DNA from: an uncultured Pseudoflavonifractor sp.
GTDB lineage: Bacteria > Bacillota > Clostridia > Oscillospirales > Oscillospiraceae
Length of the DNA: 64,000 bases
Reading direction: 5' to 3'
Assembly: GCA_947425785.1 (NCBI GenBank)
Contig: CANEAY010000007.1
Coordinates: forward strand, 40,860-104,859
Shown: positions 1-7,323 of the stretch, in pieces
Numbering within the stretch: position 1 is the stretch's first letter
Layout of the letters: each line of letters opens with the position of its first letter
The notes under the pieces: generated by a model
What the model saw: the letters and a program-made list of their open reading frames with translations, nothing else
What the model was told of the DNA's origin: nothing
Database searches by the model: none
Position numbers and translations under genes: made by a program

Positions 1-2
1 TT

Positions 3-236
3 TTTCAGCCGGTGAGGGAGAAGGCTGTCGGGGAGGAGCCTACGGCGCTGGGGGTGGCCCCGGCGGGGAAGTGGCTCTATCTGGGGCCGGCGGCGGAGGG
101 GCTGGAGGATGTGGACGCTCTTCTTTGGAAGGGGCGGCGGTTCCAGCTCATCCGAAACAGGGAGTACGCCATTGGGCGGGAGACCCTCTACCACTGGGCG
201 GTGGCCATGGAGATGGATGAGGAGGGCGGCCCATGA
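3..236 (+). CDS. Phage head-tail connector-like protein, 5' truncated by window edge
   Basis: The reading frame is open to the window edge, so this is the C-terminal part of a gene that probably starts upstream; a GTG at 12 is the only internal start candidate near the edge. The visible 78 or so residues are rich in aromatic and charged residues (WKGRRFQLIRNREY, then ETLYHWAVAMEM). The stop TGA overlaps the ATG of the next gene in an ATGA junction, which is typical of translational coupling in a tail operon. Its place two genes before the sheath matches the small connector or tail-completion proteins of PBSX-like elements. That role rests on position; I do not recognise the family from the sequence. 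Confidence 0.5.
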   Translation, partial: FQPVREKAVGEEPTALGVAPAGKWLYLGPAAEGLEDVDALLWKGRRFQLIRNREYAIGRETLYHWAVAMEMDEEGGP

Positions 237-724
237 GGGATACGGGCGAGCTGCGCCGGGCCCTGGCGGACTACCTGCGGCAGAACGGGCTGGAGGCGGT
301 GACCGCCTGGGGGCAGGAGAGGCGGCTGCGGCCGGGAAGGGCCGTGGCAGCGGTGTCCCTGCGCTCTCTGGAGGGGGGCGCGCCGGGCTTTCAGGACTAT
401 CTGGGGGAGCGGTACGACCAGGAGAAGGGACAGTGGCGGGAGCTCTACGGCAAGAAGGTGGAGCTGGTCTTCGGCCTTGACGTCTCCGCCGCCACGGCGG
501 AGGAGGTACAGGCCGGAGTGGACGTCCTGGGCACAGCCCTGGGCCGGGGCGGGCCGGAGGGCCTGCGGTGTGTGGGCTTTTCCGCGGGGGAGACGGCCTA
601 TGACCCGGCGGCGCGGCGGTATGTGTGCCCGGCCCAGGCCCGGTTTTCCGCCTGGGCGGTGGCGGAGACTGGGGAGAAGGACGCCTTCCTGGACTTTGAA
701 GTGAAGGGAGAAAGTAAGGTATGA
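233..724 (+). CDS. Tail terminator/minor tail protein directly upstream of the sheath gene
   Basis: A 163-aa protein overlapping both neighbours by 4 bp (ATGA at 233 and at 721). There is no signal peptide or membrane segment; it is a small soluble alpha/beta-looking protein with the motif YGKKVELVFGLDVSA in the middle. In PBSX-type gene order the gene just before the sheath encodes a small tail protein (XkdJ-like), often acting as tail terminator or connector at the head-proximal end. The assignment comes mainly from order and size. It could also be a tail-completion protein of another class. Confidence 0.5.
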   Translation: MRDTGELRRALADYLRQNGLEAVTAWGQERRLRPGRAVAAVSLRSLEGGAPGFQDYLGERYDQEKGQWRELYGKKVELVFGLDVSAATAEEVQAGVDVLGTALGRGGPEGLRCVGFSAGETAYDPAARRYVCPAQARFSAWAVAETGEKDAFLDFEVKGESKV

Positions 725-1740
725 GCATCATTGAGCATCAGAGGCCGGGGGTGTACTCGGTCTACAACACCTCTTCGGTGAACGTGGGCAAGAGCGGCGG
801 CAGCGTGGGCCTGGTGGCCATCTGCAACGCGGGAGAGATGGGGAAGGTCTATGAGCTGAACAGCTACGAGGAGGGGCGGGAGCTTTTCACGGAGCAGGAG
901 CCCATCACAAAGCTCATCCGGCTGAGCTTCCGCAACGGGGCGGCCAGGGTGTACGCGGCGCCGGTGGCGGACAGCGCGGGCTATGCCGAGGCCTTTGGGG
1001 CCTTGAGCGGCTATGAGGATATCCGGGTGGTGGCCTGCGATGCCACCGACCTGAAGATACAGCAGGCCCTGCGGGATCAGGTGCGGGAGGATTCCGCGGC
1101 CCGGCGGGAGCGGCTGGGGGTCATCTGCGGCGGGACGGGGGAGACGGCGGCCCAGTTGGTGGAACGGGCCGACGCCATCAACTGCGAGCGGATGGTGGTG
1201 GTGAGCTCCGGCGGCCCGGAGGCGGCTGCTGCCCTGGCGGGGGCCATCGCCGGGGAGACCGACCCGGCCATCCCCCTGGGGGGCATTGAGCTGAAGGACA
1301 TCACCGACCTGGGGAAGAAGTGGACGGACAGTGAGATCGACACCCTGGTGCTGGGCGGGGTGACCCCCCTGGAGATGAACGGCGGGGTGGCCAGCGTGAT
1401 CCGGGCGGTGACCACCCGCACCAAGACCAACAACGTCACCGACCCCACCTGGCGGGAGCTGACCACCATCCGGGTGGTGGACAGCGTGATACCCGACCTG
1501 CGGGACGCCCTGCGCCTGCGCTTCAGCCGGGCCAAGAACACGCCCCAGGGCCGGGAGGCCATCCGCAGTCAGGTCATCGTAGAGCTGGAGAAGAAGCTGG
1601 GACAGGAGATCATCACCGGGTATGACAATGTGAAGGTCTCCGCCATGGAGGACAAGCCCACGGTGTGCCTGGTGGAGTTCCAGTTCACGGTGGCCCACGG
1701 GCTCAACCAGATCTGGTTGAGCGCCCAGATCACAGTTTAA
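721..1740 (+). CDS. xkdK: Contractile tail sheath protein (XkdK-like)
   Basis: A 339-aa protein with the N-terminal sheath signature RPGVYSVYNTSS, followed by GLVAICNAGEMGKVYELNSY and a typical C-terminal domain ending VAHGLNQIWLSAQITV. Sheath monomers polymerise around the inner tube and contract to drive it through the target envelope. Length is near the short PBSX/XkdK-type sheaths (about 350-470 aa). The start overlaps the stop of the previous gene, and the tube gene follows after 12 bp with a GGAGGGGAG ribosome binding site. Sheath followed by tube identifies a myovirus-type tail, as opposed to a siphovirus tail. Confidence 0.93.
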   Translation: MSIIEHQRPGVYSVYNTSSVNVGKSGGSVGLVAICNAGEMGKVYELNSYEEGRELFTEQEPITKLIRLSFRNGAARVYAAPVADSAGYAEAFGALSGYEDIRVVACDATDLKIQQALRDQVREDSAARRERLGVICGGTGETAAQLVERADAINCERMVVVSSGGPEAAAALAGAIAGETDPAIPLGGIELKDITDLGKKWTDSEIDTLVLGGVTPLEMNGGVASVIRAVTTRTKTNNVTDPTWRELTTIRVVDSVIPDLRDALRLRFSRAKNTPQGREAIRSQVIVELEKKLGQEIITGYDNVKVSAMEDKPTVCLVEFQFTVAHGLNQIWLSAQITV

Positions 1741-1752
1741 GGAGGGGAGCGT

Positions 1753-2145
1753 ATGATCGCCAATCAATTTCCCACCAGCGCGGACATCTATTTGGAGCTC
1801 AACGGCAAGAAGCTGGCGGTGGTGCAGAGCTATTCCGCGCAGACCACCAAGACCAGCTCGGTGGTGGAGGCCTTCGGCGAGAGCGAGCCGGTGGCCACCA
1901 TCCCCGGCCCCAGGAAGCACACGGTGACCCTCACCCGTCTCTACGCCACCGAGGAGGCGGCCAAGGGGGGCATGAGCTTCCATGAGCTGGAGGACTTCAA
2001 CCTGGTCATCTGCAAGCCCGACCGGCGCATCATCTACTCCGGCTGCCAGTGGCAGGACTTGAGTGAGACGGGGAAGCTGGGGGACATGGTGCTGGAGAAG
2101 GTGACCATCGTGGCGGCCCGGCGGGTGGAGAGCGCGCTGGGATGA
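1753..2145 (+). CDS. xkdM: Tail tube protein (XkdM-like)
   Basis: A 130-aa protein with the XkdM-family pattern: an N-terminal stretch about inserting tube structure (SADIYLELNGKKLAVVQSYS), then TKTSSVVEAFGESEP, and a C-terminal FNLVICKPDRRIIYSGCQW segment with ISE-type beta strands. Six-subunit rings of this protein would form the rigid inner tube of the contractile tail. It starts 12 bp after the sheath behind a good ribosome binding site. Its last codons overlap the start of the chaperone gene (ATGA). Size matches the roughly 140-aa family norm. Confidence 0.88.
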   Translation: MIANQFPTSADIYLELNGKKLAVVQSYSAQTTKTSSVVEAFGESEPVATIPGPRKHTVTLTRLYATEEAAKGGMSFHELEDFNLVICKPDRRIIYSGCQWQDLSETGKLGDMVLEKVTIVAARRVESALG

Positions 2146-2558
2146 GCGGACTTTTGGACATGCCCCGGAAGCGGGCATTGAGCGGAGGATGGACGGGACG
2201 GCTCCTCTCCGCCAGGGAGGAGATGGAGGCCTGGCGTGAGGGGGAGGCCCTGGCCCGGGAAGAGCGGGACAGGGCCTTGTGCTCCAACGCCTGCCTGCTC
2301 TCCCGGGCCCTTTTGCGGGATGGCGAGCCTGCTTTCCAAAGTGGGGAAGAGGTGCTGGAGGCCATGACGGCGGGGCAGATCGCCCGGCTGGCCAAGGAGT
2401 GGCGGGACTTTGACCGGGAGTGCAACCCGGCGCCCTGGGACGGGAAGGCGGTGGACAGGGCAAAAAAAGCCTGGAGCACGCGCCTTATGAGCGCCTTCAG
2501 TGGCGCGTGCTCAAGACGTTTGGGGCCCTTCCCACCGAGGAGCGGGTCAGGGCGATGA
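2142..2558 (+). CDS. xkdN: Tail assembly chaperone, zero-frame product (XkdN-like)
   Basis: A 138-aa protein in the place of XkdN, right after the tube gene. In contractile and non-contractile tails this position encodes a chaperone that keeps the tape measure soluble and is made in two forms by frameshifting. The sequence has a helical, charged N-terminal part (LSAREEMEAWREGEALAREERDR is split across two helices) and an abrupt low-quality Arg/Pro/Ser tail after codon 109, as expected when a zero-frame ribosome runs past a frameshift site into a short non-conserved end. The A-run slippery site sits at 2462-2468. Confidence 0.7.
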   Translation: MSGLLDMPRKRALSGGWTGRLLSAREEMEAWREGEALAREERDRALCSNACLLSRALLRDGEPAFQSGEEVLEAMTAGQIARLAKEWRDFDRECNPAPWDGKAVDRAKKAWSTRLMSAFSGACSRRLGPFPPRSGSGR

Positions 2559-2755
2559 CCCACCGGGATTATCTTTGGTGCGCCCTCAACCTGGTGCTGG
2601 ACGGGGAGGAGGAGCTCGCCCGGCTGTGTCCCGCCTGCCGGGCGGAGGCGGAAGAGGAGCGGTGCCCGGTGTGCGGCGCCAGGGCGGAGGATCAGGGGGA
2701 GAACGGCGGCTTTGATATGGAGCGGTTCCGGGCCATGGGAGGTGGGGGAGGTTGA
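2142..2755 (+). CDS. Tail assembly chaperone, predicted -1 frameshift product (about 204 aa)
   Basis: If ribosomes slip back by one base on the A7 run at 2462-2468, the first 109 codons of the chaperone join the frame ending at the TGA 2753-2755. The -1 frame reads KSLEHAPYERLQWRVLKTFG and ends with a paired-cysteine zinc ribbon (CPACRAEAEEERCPVCG). This frame has no credible start of its own but has good protein-like composition, unlike the zero-frame tail. Long/short chaperone pairs made this way are the rule in tailed phages (gpG/gpGT of lambda). The fusion stops inside the TTG start of the next gene, keeping translation coupled. Confidence 0.65.
2462..2468 (+). other. Slippery heptamer A_AAA_AAA for -1 programmed frameshift
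   Basis: In the zero frame the codons are GCA AAA AAA GCC, so the heptamer A AAA AAA is placed exactly as X XXY YYZ requires. Slipping by -1 enters the frame ending at 2755. The GC-rich sequence just downstream (GCC TGG AGC ACG CGC) could form the stimulatory structure, but I did not establish a pseudoknot. Confidence 0.7.
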
Positions 2756-3363
2756 TCGACTATTTGGCTTTGGCCATGGGGCAGGGGGAAGAGGATCTTT
2801 CCGATGATCTTTCTGACCCTGCGGAGATATTCTTCGACCATCCGCCGGAATTTTCCGCCCCGGCGGCGGAAACTGCCGGGGGATATCTTTTCCGGGCGGA
2901 AAAGATATCCCCCGAGCCCCCAGAAAAGGCCCCAGAGGGGGACGTTTCGACGCGTCCCCCTCTGGACTTCCCCTCCCCGACCAAAGGACAGGGGCTGCGG
3001 CCCCTATCCTTTGGAAACCAACCCGGGGCTGTTCTTCTGAAACGGGAAGGCGCTCCGGACTTACTGCGTAACGCCCGGAGCGGCACGGCCCCGGAGGCGG
3101 AAGACAGGGTTTCGGGGACGGAGGGGAGCCGGGAATGGACAGAGGCGGCAGTGCCGGGTACTGCTGCCGCCCAGATGGCCCCCCTGCTATTCCAGATGGA
3201 GCAGGCGGAGCGGGGGACACGGTTTGTGCAGAGCCAGCGGCGGGCGTTTGCGGTGACCCTGCCGGAGAGCGGCGGGGAGCCGGCCGGTTTGAACATAGAG
3301 AGCATTGACCGGGCGGTGGAGCGGGACGCCCGGCGGTATGGCGGAGACTTTTTCCTGCGTTAG
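2752..3363 (+). CDS. Unknown tail-module protein in the tape-measure position
   Basis: A 203-aa protein starting at a TTG that overlaps the chaperone stop. The N-terminus (IDYLALAMGQGEEDLSDDLSDPAEIFF) and C-terminus (ESIDRAVERDARRYGGDFF) look like conserved protein; the middle, about residues 34-88, is proline/glycine-rich and encoded by four consecutive DNA palindromes. In PBSX the gene between chaperone and LysM protein is the tape measure of well over 1000 aa. Here there is no long coiled-coil or transmembrane protein at all. It may be an unusual short replacement, a degraded remnant, or an unrelated minor tail protein. I do not recognise the family. Confidence 0.6.
   Translation: MIDYLALAMGQGEEDLSDDLSDPAEIFFDHPPEFSAPAAETAGGYLFRAEKISPEPPEKAPEGDVSTRPPLDFPSPTKGQGLRPLSFGNQPGAVLLKREGAPDLLRNARSGTAPEAEDRVSGTEGSREWTEAAVPGTAAAQMAPLLFQMEQAERGTRFVQSQRRAFAVTLPESGGEPAGLNIESIDRAVERDARRYGGDFFLR
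2852..3014. repeat. Cluster of four palindromes inside an open reading frame
   Basis: Four hairpins follow one another. Arms are 2852-2859/2865-2872 (8 bp, perfect), 2878-2893/2898-2913 (16 bp, perfect, loop GGGC), 2932-2944/2953-2965 (13 bp, perfect) and 2981-2995/3000-3014 (15 bp, one mismatch). They lie wholly within the 2752-3363 gene and keep its frame open. Such density of perfect palindromes is not expected from codon use and resembles an inserted palindromic repeat element. Confidence 0.75.
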
Positions 3364-3371
3364 GAGGAGAT

Positions 3372-3971
3372 ATGGTGGAGCTTGCGCCCATGCGGTACAA
3401 GGATTTTGTCTGGCCCCACAACCCCAGGGTGTACACCATCGACTACAAGCGGGAGATGGGAGTGCACAAGGTGCCCTTTGGCCGGTATCACCTGCAGGAT
3501 CTGGGGCTTACCCGGCGGGTGATGAAGGGCCAGGGGGAGTTCGTGGGAGAGAAGGCATACGAGACATTTAAGGCGCTGGCCTCTGTGTTCTATCAGGAGG
3601 GGCCGGGGGTGCTGGTGCACCCGGTATGGCAGGCGGCCAACGCCTATTTTGTGGAGCTGAGCCTGGCCCAGGAGCCCAGAAAGGACTATGTGAAGTACAC
3701 ATTTACCTTTTGGGAGGGCTATGACGGCTATCAGCCTTACGCCCGGAGCGTTTCGGGCGGAAGCGGCGGCGGGACGGGAGGGACGGTCTTGCCCGCTGCC
3801 CGGAGCGGGGAGGATACCGCCGGGGAGCTGTGGCATACGGTGGCCAGGGGGGATACCCTCTGGGCCATCGCCCGGCAGTACGGCAGGACGGTGACGGAGG
3901 TCATCCCCCTGAACCCCCAGATCAAAAACCCCAACCTGATCTATCCGGGAGAGAGGGTGCGGGTAAAATGA
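3372..3971 (+). CDS. xkdP: LysM-domain tail protein (XkdP-like)
   Basis: A 199-aa protein with an N-terminal domain of about 125 residues (KDFVWPHNPRVYTIDYKREM onward), a Gly/Ser linker and a C-terminal LysM domain (WHTVARGDTLWAIARQYG then NPNLIYPGERVRVK). XkdP-type proteins sit between tape measure and hub, and the LysM fold binds peptidoglycan or helps join the hub to the tube. The start ATG at 3372 has a strong AGGAGGAG ribosome binding site. Its stop overlaps the ATG of the hub gene. Order and domain content match PBSX well. Confidence 0.88.
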   Translation: MVELAPMRYKDFVWPHNPRVYTIDYKREMGVHKVPFGRYHLQDLGLTRRVMKGQGEFVGEKAYETFKALASVFYQEGPGVLVHPVWQAANAYFVELSLAQEPRKDYVKYTFTFWEGYDGYQPYARSVSGGSGGGTGGTVLPAARSGEDTAGELWHTVARGDTLWAIARQYGRTVTEVIPLNPQIKNPNLIYPGERVRVK

Positions 3972-4903
3972 TGACGGGATATCTGCTCACCGCCGGGGGC
4001 GGCAGGCTCGACCTGCCGCCCTTTACGGCGTGGAGGCTGAAGCGCACCCAGGGGGTGCCCTGCGACAGTTTTGAGGGCCGCTGCCTGTGGGAGGGCGGTA
4101 TGGAGCCGCTGCTGGAGGAGGCCTGCCGGCTCATCATAGAGGAAAAGGGCGCCCGGCGGTTCACTGGGGTGCTGGATGAGTACGAGCTGGAATGGAACGG
4201 GGCGGGGAGCGGGCTCTCCCTCTCCGGCCGGGGATTGGCGGCCCTTCTGCTGGACAACGAGGCGGAGGGGAAGGACTACCAGGTGGCCACCCTGGCGGAC
4301 ATCCTGCGGGAGCACGTGGAGCCTTATGGCATCCGGGCCGGCGGCATGAAATATTTTCCGCCGGTGCCGGGGTTTTCGGTGGAGACCGGCTCCAGCGAGT
4401 GGCAGGTGCTCTATGACTTTGCCCGGTACCACGGGGGGATCCAGCCCAGGTTCGACGTGTGGGGGAACCTCTTTGTGGATGACGTGGAACGGGGGCAAAA
4501 GGTGGTCATCGACGACCGCACCGGCATTACCGGCCTCGCCTGGCGGGACAGGCGGTACGGGGTGTGCTCGGAGATCCTGGTGCGGGACCGGGGGAAGCTG
4601 CGGCCCCAGCGGGTGGTGAACGAAGGCTTTGTCCGGCAGGGGGGACGGTGCCGGAGGGTGGTCACCATGCCGGGGAAGAGCGCCTACCAGGCCATGCGCT
4701 ATTCCGGGCAGTTTCAGCTTGACCGCTCCGCCGAGGAGCGGTTCCGGCTGGAGGCGGAGCTGCCGGGGAGCTGGTTCTGCGAACCGGGAGACCGGGTGGA
4801 GCTGGCCCTGACCCGGCCCGGGCTGGCGGGGACATGGACGGTGCGGGAGACCGAGGCCGTGCTGGACGGCAAGGGGACCCGTGTGAAACTGGTATTGGGG
4901 TGA
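3968..4903 (+). CDS. xkdQ: Baseplate hub protein (XkdQ/gpD-like)
   Basis: A 311-aa protein. The ATG at 3968 overlaps the stop of the LysM gene and is preferred to further-upstream in-frame codons that lie inside that gene. It has the late-control/gp27 type layout: PFTAWRLKRTQGVPCDSFEG at the start, a central SSEWQVLYDFARYHGG..FDVWGNLFVDD segment and a C-terminal beta-rich GDRVELALTRPGLAGTWTV. Hub proteins form the trimer that joins the tube to the spike. Length equals the XkdQ/YqbQ family norm of about 320 aa. Confidence 0.82.
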   Translation: MMTGYLLTAGGGRLDLPPFTAWRLKRTQGVPCDSFEGRCLWEGGMEPLLEEACRLIIEEKGARRFTGVLDEYELEWNGAGSGLSLSGRGLAALLLDNEAEGKDYQVATLADILREHVEPYGIRAGGMKYFPPVPGFSVETGSSEWQVLYDFARYHGGIQPRFDVWGNLFVDDVERGQKVVIDDRTGITGLAWRDRRYGVCSEILVRDRGKLRPQRVVNEGFVRQGGRCRRVVTMPGKSAYQAMRYSGQFQLDRSAEERFRLEAELPGSWFCEPGDRVELALTRPGLAGTWTVRETEAVLDGKGTRVKLVLG

Positions 4904-4910
4904 GAAGGAT

Positions 4911-5288
4911 ATGTGGCTTTCGAGAAGAGAGAGGCGGCAGAGCCGCTATGGCGGCGCCCTCACCGGCCCGGTGACGGTGTCGGGCCGGGACGTGGGCGCC
5001 TGGCTGGAGGGGGAGCGCCGGGGGGTGGCGGTCTACGCCCCCGGCGGCTACCACTGGGCGCCGGCGCCGGGCCAGGAGGTTCTGGTACTCAAGACGGGGG
5101 AGCGGGGGGAGCAGCCCTGCGCCGTCGGCGTTGCGGACAAGTCGGGACTGAAGCCCGGCGAGGTGCTCATCACCGGCGGCAAGTGCAGTCTGCTGCTGGG
5201 GCTGAACGGCACCATCACGGTGTCGGGGCAGCTGGTGGTCAACGGCACCCAGGTGGGGCCTTCCCCTGCCGCTGACAAGGAGGGCTGA
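4911..5288 (+). CDS. Baseplate spike/OB-fold protein (gpV-like, XkdR position)
   Basis: A 125-aa protein with an OB-like segment (GVAVYAPGGYHWAPAPGQEVLVLKTG) and a C-terminal beta-strand repeat ending in SQLVVNGTQVG-type strands, the pattern of small membrane-piercing spikes. It lies directly after the hub and before the gp25-like gene, the conserved order in contractile tails. The shortness (most gpV proteins are about 180-220 aa) suggests a minimal spike without an enzymatic domain. The start at 4911 follows GAGAAGGAT. Confidence 0.7.
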   Translation: MWLSRRERRQSRYGGALTGPVTVSGRDVGAWLEGERRGVAVYAPGGYHWAPAPGQEVLVLKTGERGEQPCAVGVADKSGLKPGEVLITGGKCSLLLGLNGTITVSGQLVVNGTQVGPSPAADKEG

Positions 5289-5290
5289 CC

Positions 5291-5644
5291 ATGGCGCTGA
5301 TCTTGCGGGAGGGGGACTACGTCCCCGACGGAAAGGGGGGCTTCCAGACCGTCCAGGGAACCCAGGAACTGCTGGAGCGGGTGCTGTGGAAGCTCACCGT
5401 CCGGCGGGGGAGCTTTCCCCTGCTGCCGGAGCTGGGCAGCAGGCTCCATCTGCTGTCCAGGGCCCCGGCGGGGGAGCGGGAGGCCCTGGCGGGGCAGTAT
5501 GCGGCCCAGGCCCTGGCCGATGAGGATGTGACGGTGGACACCGTCAGCCTGGCCCAGGAGGGGGGCCGGGGGACGCTGACGGTGGGGCTTCTCCGGCGGG
5601 GGGAGAGGCTGACGGCCACGGTGGAGGTGAATGGTTTAGGATGA
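5291..5644 (+). CDS. xkdS: Baseplate wedge protein, gp25/XkdS-like
   Basis: A 117-aa protein with the gp25-like core (TQELLERVLWKLTVRRGSFPL..ELGSRLHLL) followed by LADEDVTVDTVSL and a C-terminal beta strand pair. gp25 proteins link the baseplate to the sheath and start sheath polymerisation. The start follows GACAAGGAGGGCTGACC, and the stop overlaps the ATG of the J-like gene. Size is typical. Confidence 0.82.
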   Translation: MALILREGDYVPDGKGGFQTVQGTQELLERVLWKLTVRRGSFPLLPELGSRLHLLSRAPAGEREALAGQYAAQALADEDVTVDTVSLAQEGGRGTLTVGLLRRGERLTATVEVNGLG

Positions 5645-6696
5645 AGAGCATAGAGGAAATTTACGACGAGATGCTCTCGGTATTCCGGGAGGAGACGGGG
5701 GCGGAGGCCTCGGCGGTGAGCGACCTGTCGGTGAAGCTCTACGCCGTGGCGGCCCAGGTCTACGGGCTCTATGTACAGGCGGAGTGGCTCTCCCGCCAGT
5801 GCTTTCCCCAGACAGCCCAGAGGGAGTGGCTGGATCGCCACGCCGCCCTGCGGGGGCTGGAGCGGCGGGAGGCTTTGAAGGCCCAGGGGATGCTCCGCTT
5901 TTCGGTGGACGCCGCCGCCGGGGCCGACCTGACCATCCCGGCGGGGACGGTGTGCGCCACGGCGGGACTGGTGCGGTTCGAGACGGTGGAGGAGGCGGTG
6001 CTCCCGGCGGGGAGCACCTGGGTGGAGGTGCTGGCCCAGGCGGTGGAACCCGGTGGGGCGGGAAACGTGCCCACTGGGAGCATCCTCTCCATGGTGGTGC
6101 CCCCGGTGGGGGTGAGCCGGTGCATCAATGCCGCTCCCTTTGCGGGGGGCGCCGACGCCGAGAGCGACGAGAGCCTGCGCGCCCGGGTGCTGGAGACTTA
6201 CCGGCGGATGCCCAACGGGGCCAACGCCGCCTTTTACGAGCAGACCGCCCTGTCCTTTGACCAGGTGGCGGCCGCCGTGGTGCTGCCCCGGAGCCGGGGC
6301 ATCGGGACGGTGGACGTGGTGGTGGCCACCGTGGACGGCCTTCCGGGGGCGGAGCTTCTGGAGACTCTGGCCGGCCACTTCCGCCAGCGGCGGGAGATCG
6401 CGGTGGATGTGGAGGTGAAGCCCCCCACGGTGAAGCCGGTGGATGTGACGGTGAAGGTGAAGGCGGCGGAGGGAGCCAATGTCCAACAGGTGAAGACCGG
6501 CGTGGAGGGGGCCCTGCGGGACTTTTTCTCCGGGGAGCGGCTGGGCCGGGACGTGCTGGTGGCCCAGCTCTACAAGCTGGTCTTTGACCGGGAGGGCGTG
6601 GACAACTGCACGGTGGCGGCCCCCGCCGCCGACGTGGCGGTCTCCGCCGGGGAGCTGCCCCGGCTGGGGACGCTGACGGTGGAGGTGACGGCATGA
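5641..6696 (+). CDS. xkdT: Baseplate J-like protein (XkdT)
   Basis: A 351-aa protein with the conserved XkdT/gpJ pattern: EIYDEMLSVFREETG at the start, RQCFPQTAQREWLDRHAALRGLERREALKAQG, the hallmark GGAGNVPTGSI segment, and GADAESDESLRARVLETYRRMPNGANAAFYEQ. J-like proteins form the baseplate wedges with the gp25 protein and the last baseplate protein. Both ends overlap neighbouring genes by 4 bp. Length matches the family (about 350 aa). Confidence 0.92.
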   Translation: MKSIEEIYDEMLSVFREETGAEASAVSDLSVKLYAVAAQVYGLYVQAEWLSRQCFPQTAQREWLDRHAALRGLERREALKAQGMLRFSVDAAAGADLTIPAGTVCATAGLVRFETVEEAVLPAGSTWVEVLAQAVEPGGAGNVPTGSILSMVVPPVGVSRCINAAPFAGGADAESDESLRARVLETYRRMPNGANAAFYEQTALSFDQVAAAVVLPRSRGIGTVDVVVATVDGLPGAELLETLAGHFRQRREIAVDVEVKPPTVKPVDVTVKVKAAEGANVQQVKTGVEGALRDFFSGERLGRDVLVAQLYKLVFDREGVDNCTVAAPAADVAVSAGELPRLGTLTVEVTA

Positions 6697-7259
6697 GCCA
6701 CGCCCAACAGCTTTGGGACTTGCTCCTGCCCATGGGGCCTTACCGGCGGCAGGGGAGCTACACCGCCGGAGAGCTGGAGGGGGAGGGGCGGGCCCTGGAT
6801 GGGGTGAGCGCCGCCCTGGACGACCTGGAGCGGGAGGCCATGCTGGACACGGCGGAGGGGGAGGGGCTGGAAAAGCTGGAGAGCCTTCTGGCCCACCGGC
6901 CGGTGGCGGAGACTGCCCCCGCCCGCCGGGCGGCATTGGCGGCCCTCCTCCGCATCGGCGGGGACAGCTTTACCCTTGATGCCATCAATGACAACCTGAC
7001 CGGCTGCGGCCTCAACGCCCAGGTCAGCGAGACCGAGGAGCCCGGCGTGGTGGAGGTGCGGTTTCCCGATGTGCCCGGTATCCCGGAAGGCTTTGAGCAG
7101 ATGAGAAAGATCATCGAGGAGATCCTGCCTGCCCACCTGCAGGTGAACTACGTCTACTGGTACATCACCTGGCGGGAGCTGGAGACGCGGTTCGACACCT
7201 GGGAGGACGTGGAGCGCGGCGGCCACAGCTGGGGAGAGCTGGAAAAGCTGGTGCGGTAA
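6693..7259 (+). CDS. xkdU: Last baseplate wedge protein (XkdU/DUF2313-like)
   Basis: A 188-aa protein with the DUF2313 (YmfQ) layout: QLWDLLLPMGPYR, an AMLDTAEGEGLEKLESLL helix, PARRAALAALLRIGGDSFTLDAINDNL and a C-terminal HLQVNYVYWYITWRELE segment. It completes the wedge with XkdS and XkdT. A strong terminator follows after 19 bp, so the operon ends here. No tail-fibre, holin or amidase gene follows, which is unusual for an intact element. Confidence 0.87.
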   Translation: MSHAQQLWDLLLPMGPYRRQGSYTAGELEGEGRALDGVSAALDDLEREAMLDTAEGEGLEKLESLLAHRPVAETAPARRAALAALLRIGGDSFTLDAINDNLTGCGLNAQVSETEEPGVVEVRFPDVPGIPEGFEQMRKIIEEILPAHLQVNYVYWYITWRELETRFDTWEDVERGGHSWGELEKLVR

Positions 7260-7278
7260 GGGCCTCCCCAATCAAAAA

Positions 7279-7305
7279 CCCCCGGCGGACATTGTCCGCC
7301 GGGGG
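7279..7305. terminator. Bidirectional intrinsic terminator after the tail module
   Basis: A perfect 12-bp stem (CCCCCGGCGGAC, loop ATT) is followed by ATTTTTT on the + strand and by a T-rich stretch (GGTTTTTGATT) on the - strand. It separates the tail operon from the convergent ankyrin gene. Confidence 0.9.
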
Positions 7306-7323
7306 ATTTTTTACGTTTTTTCC

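Noticed and set aside
598..2463. A 621-aa antisense frame opposite sheath and tube genes
   Set aside because: Sense genes are well supported, and the antisense protein is Pro/Arg/His-rich without recognisable motifs.
2752..3363. The 203-aa protein as a shortened tape measure
   Set aside because: It lacks the long helical repeats and hydrophobic segments of tape measures; only its position suggests this.
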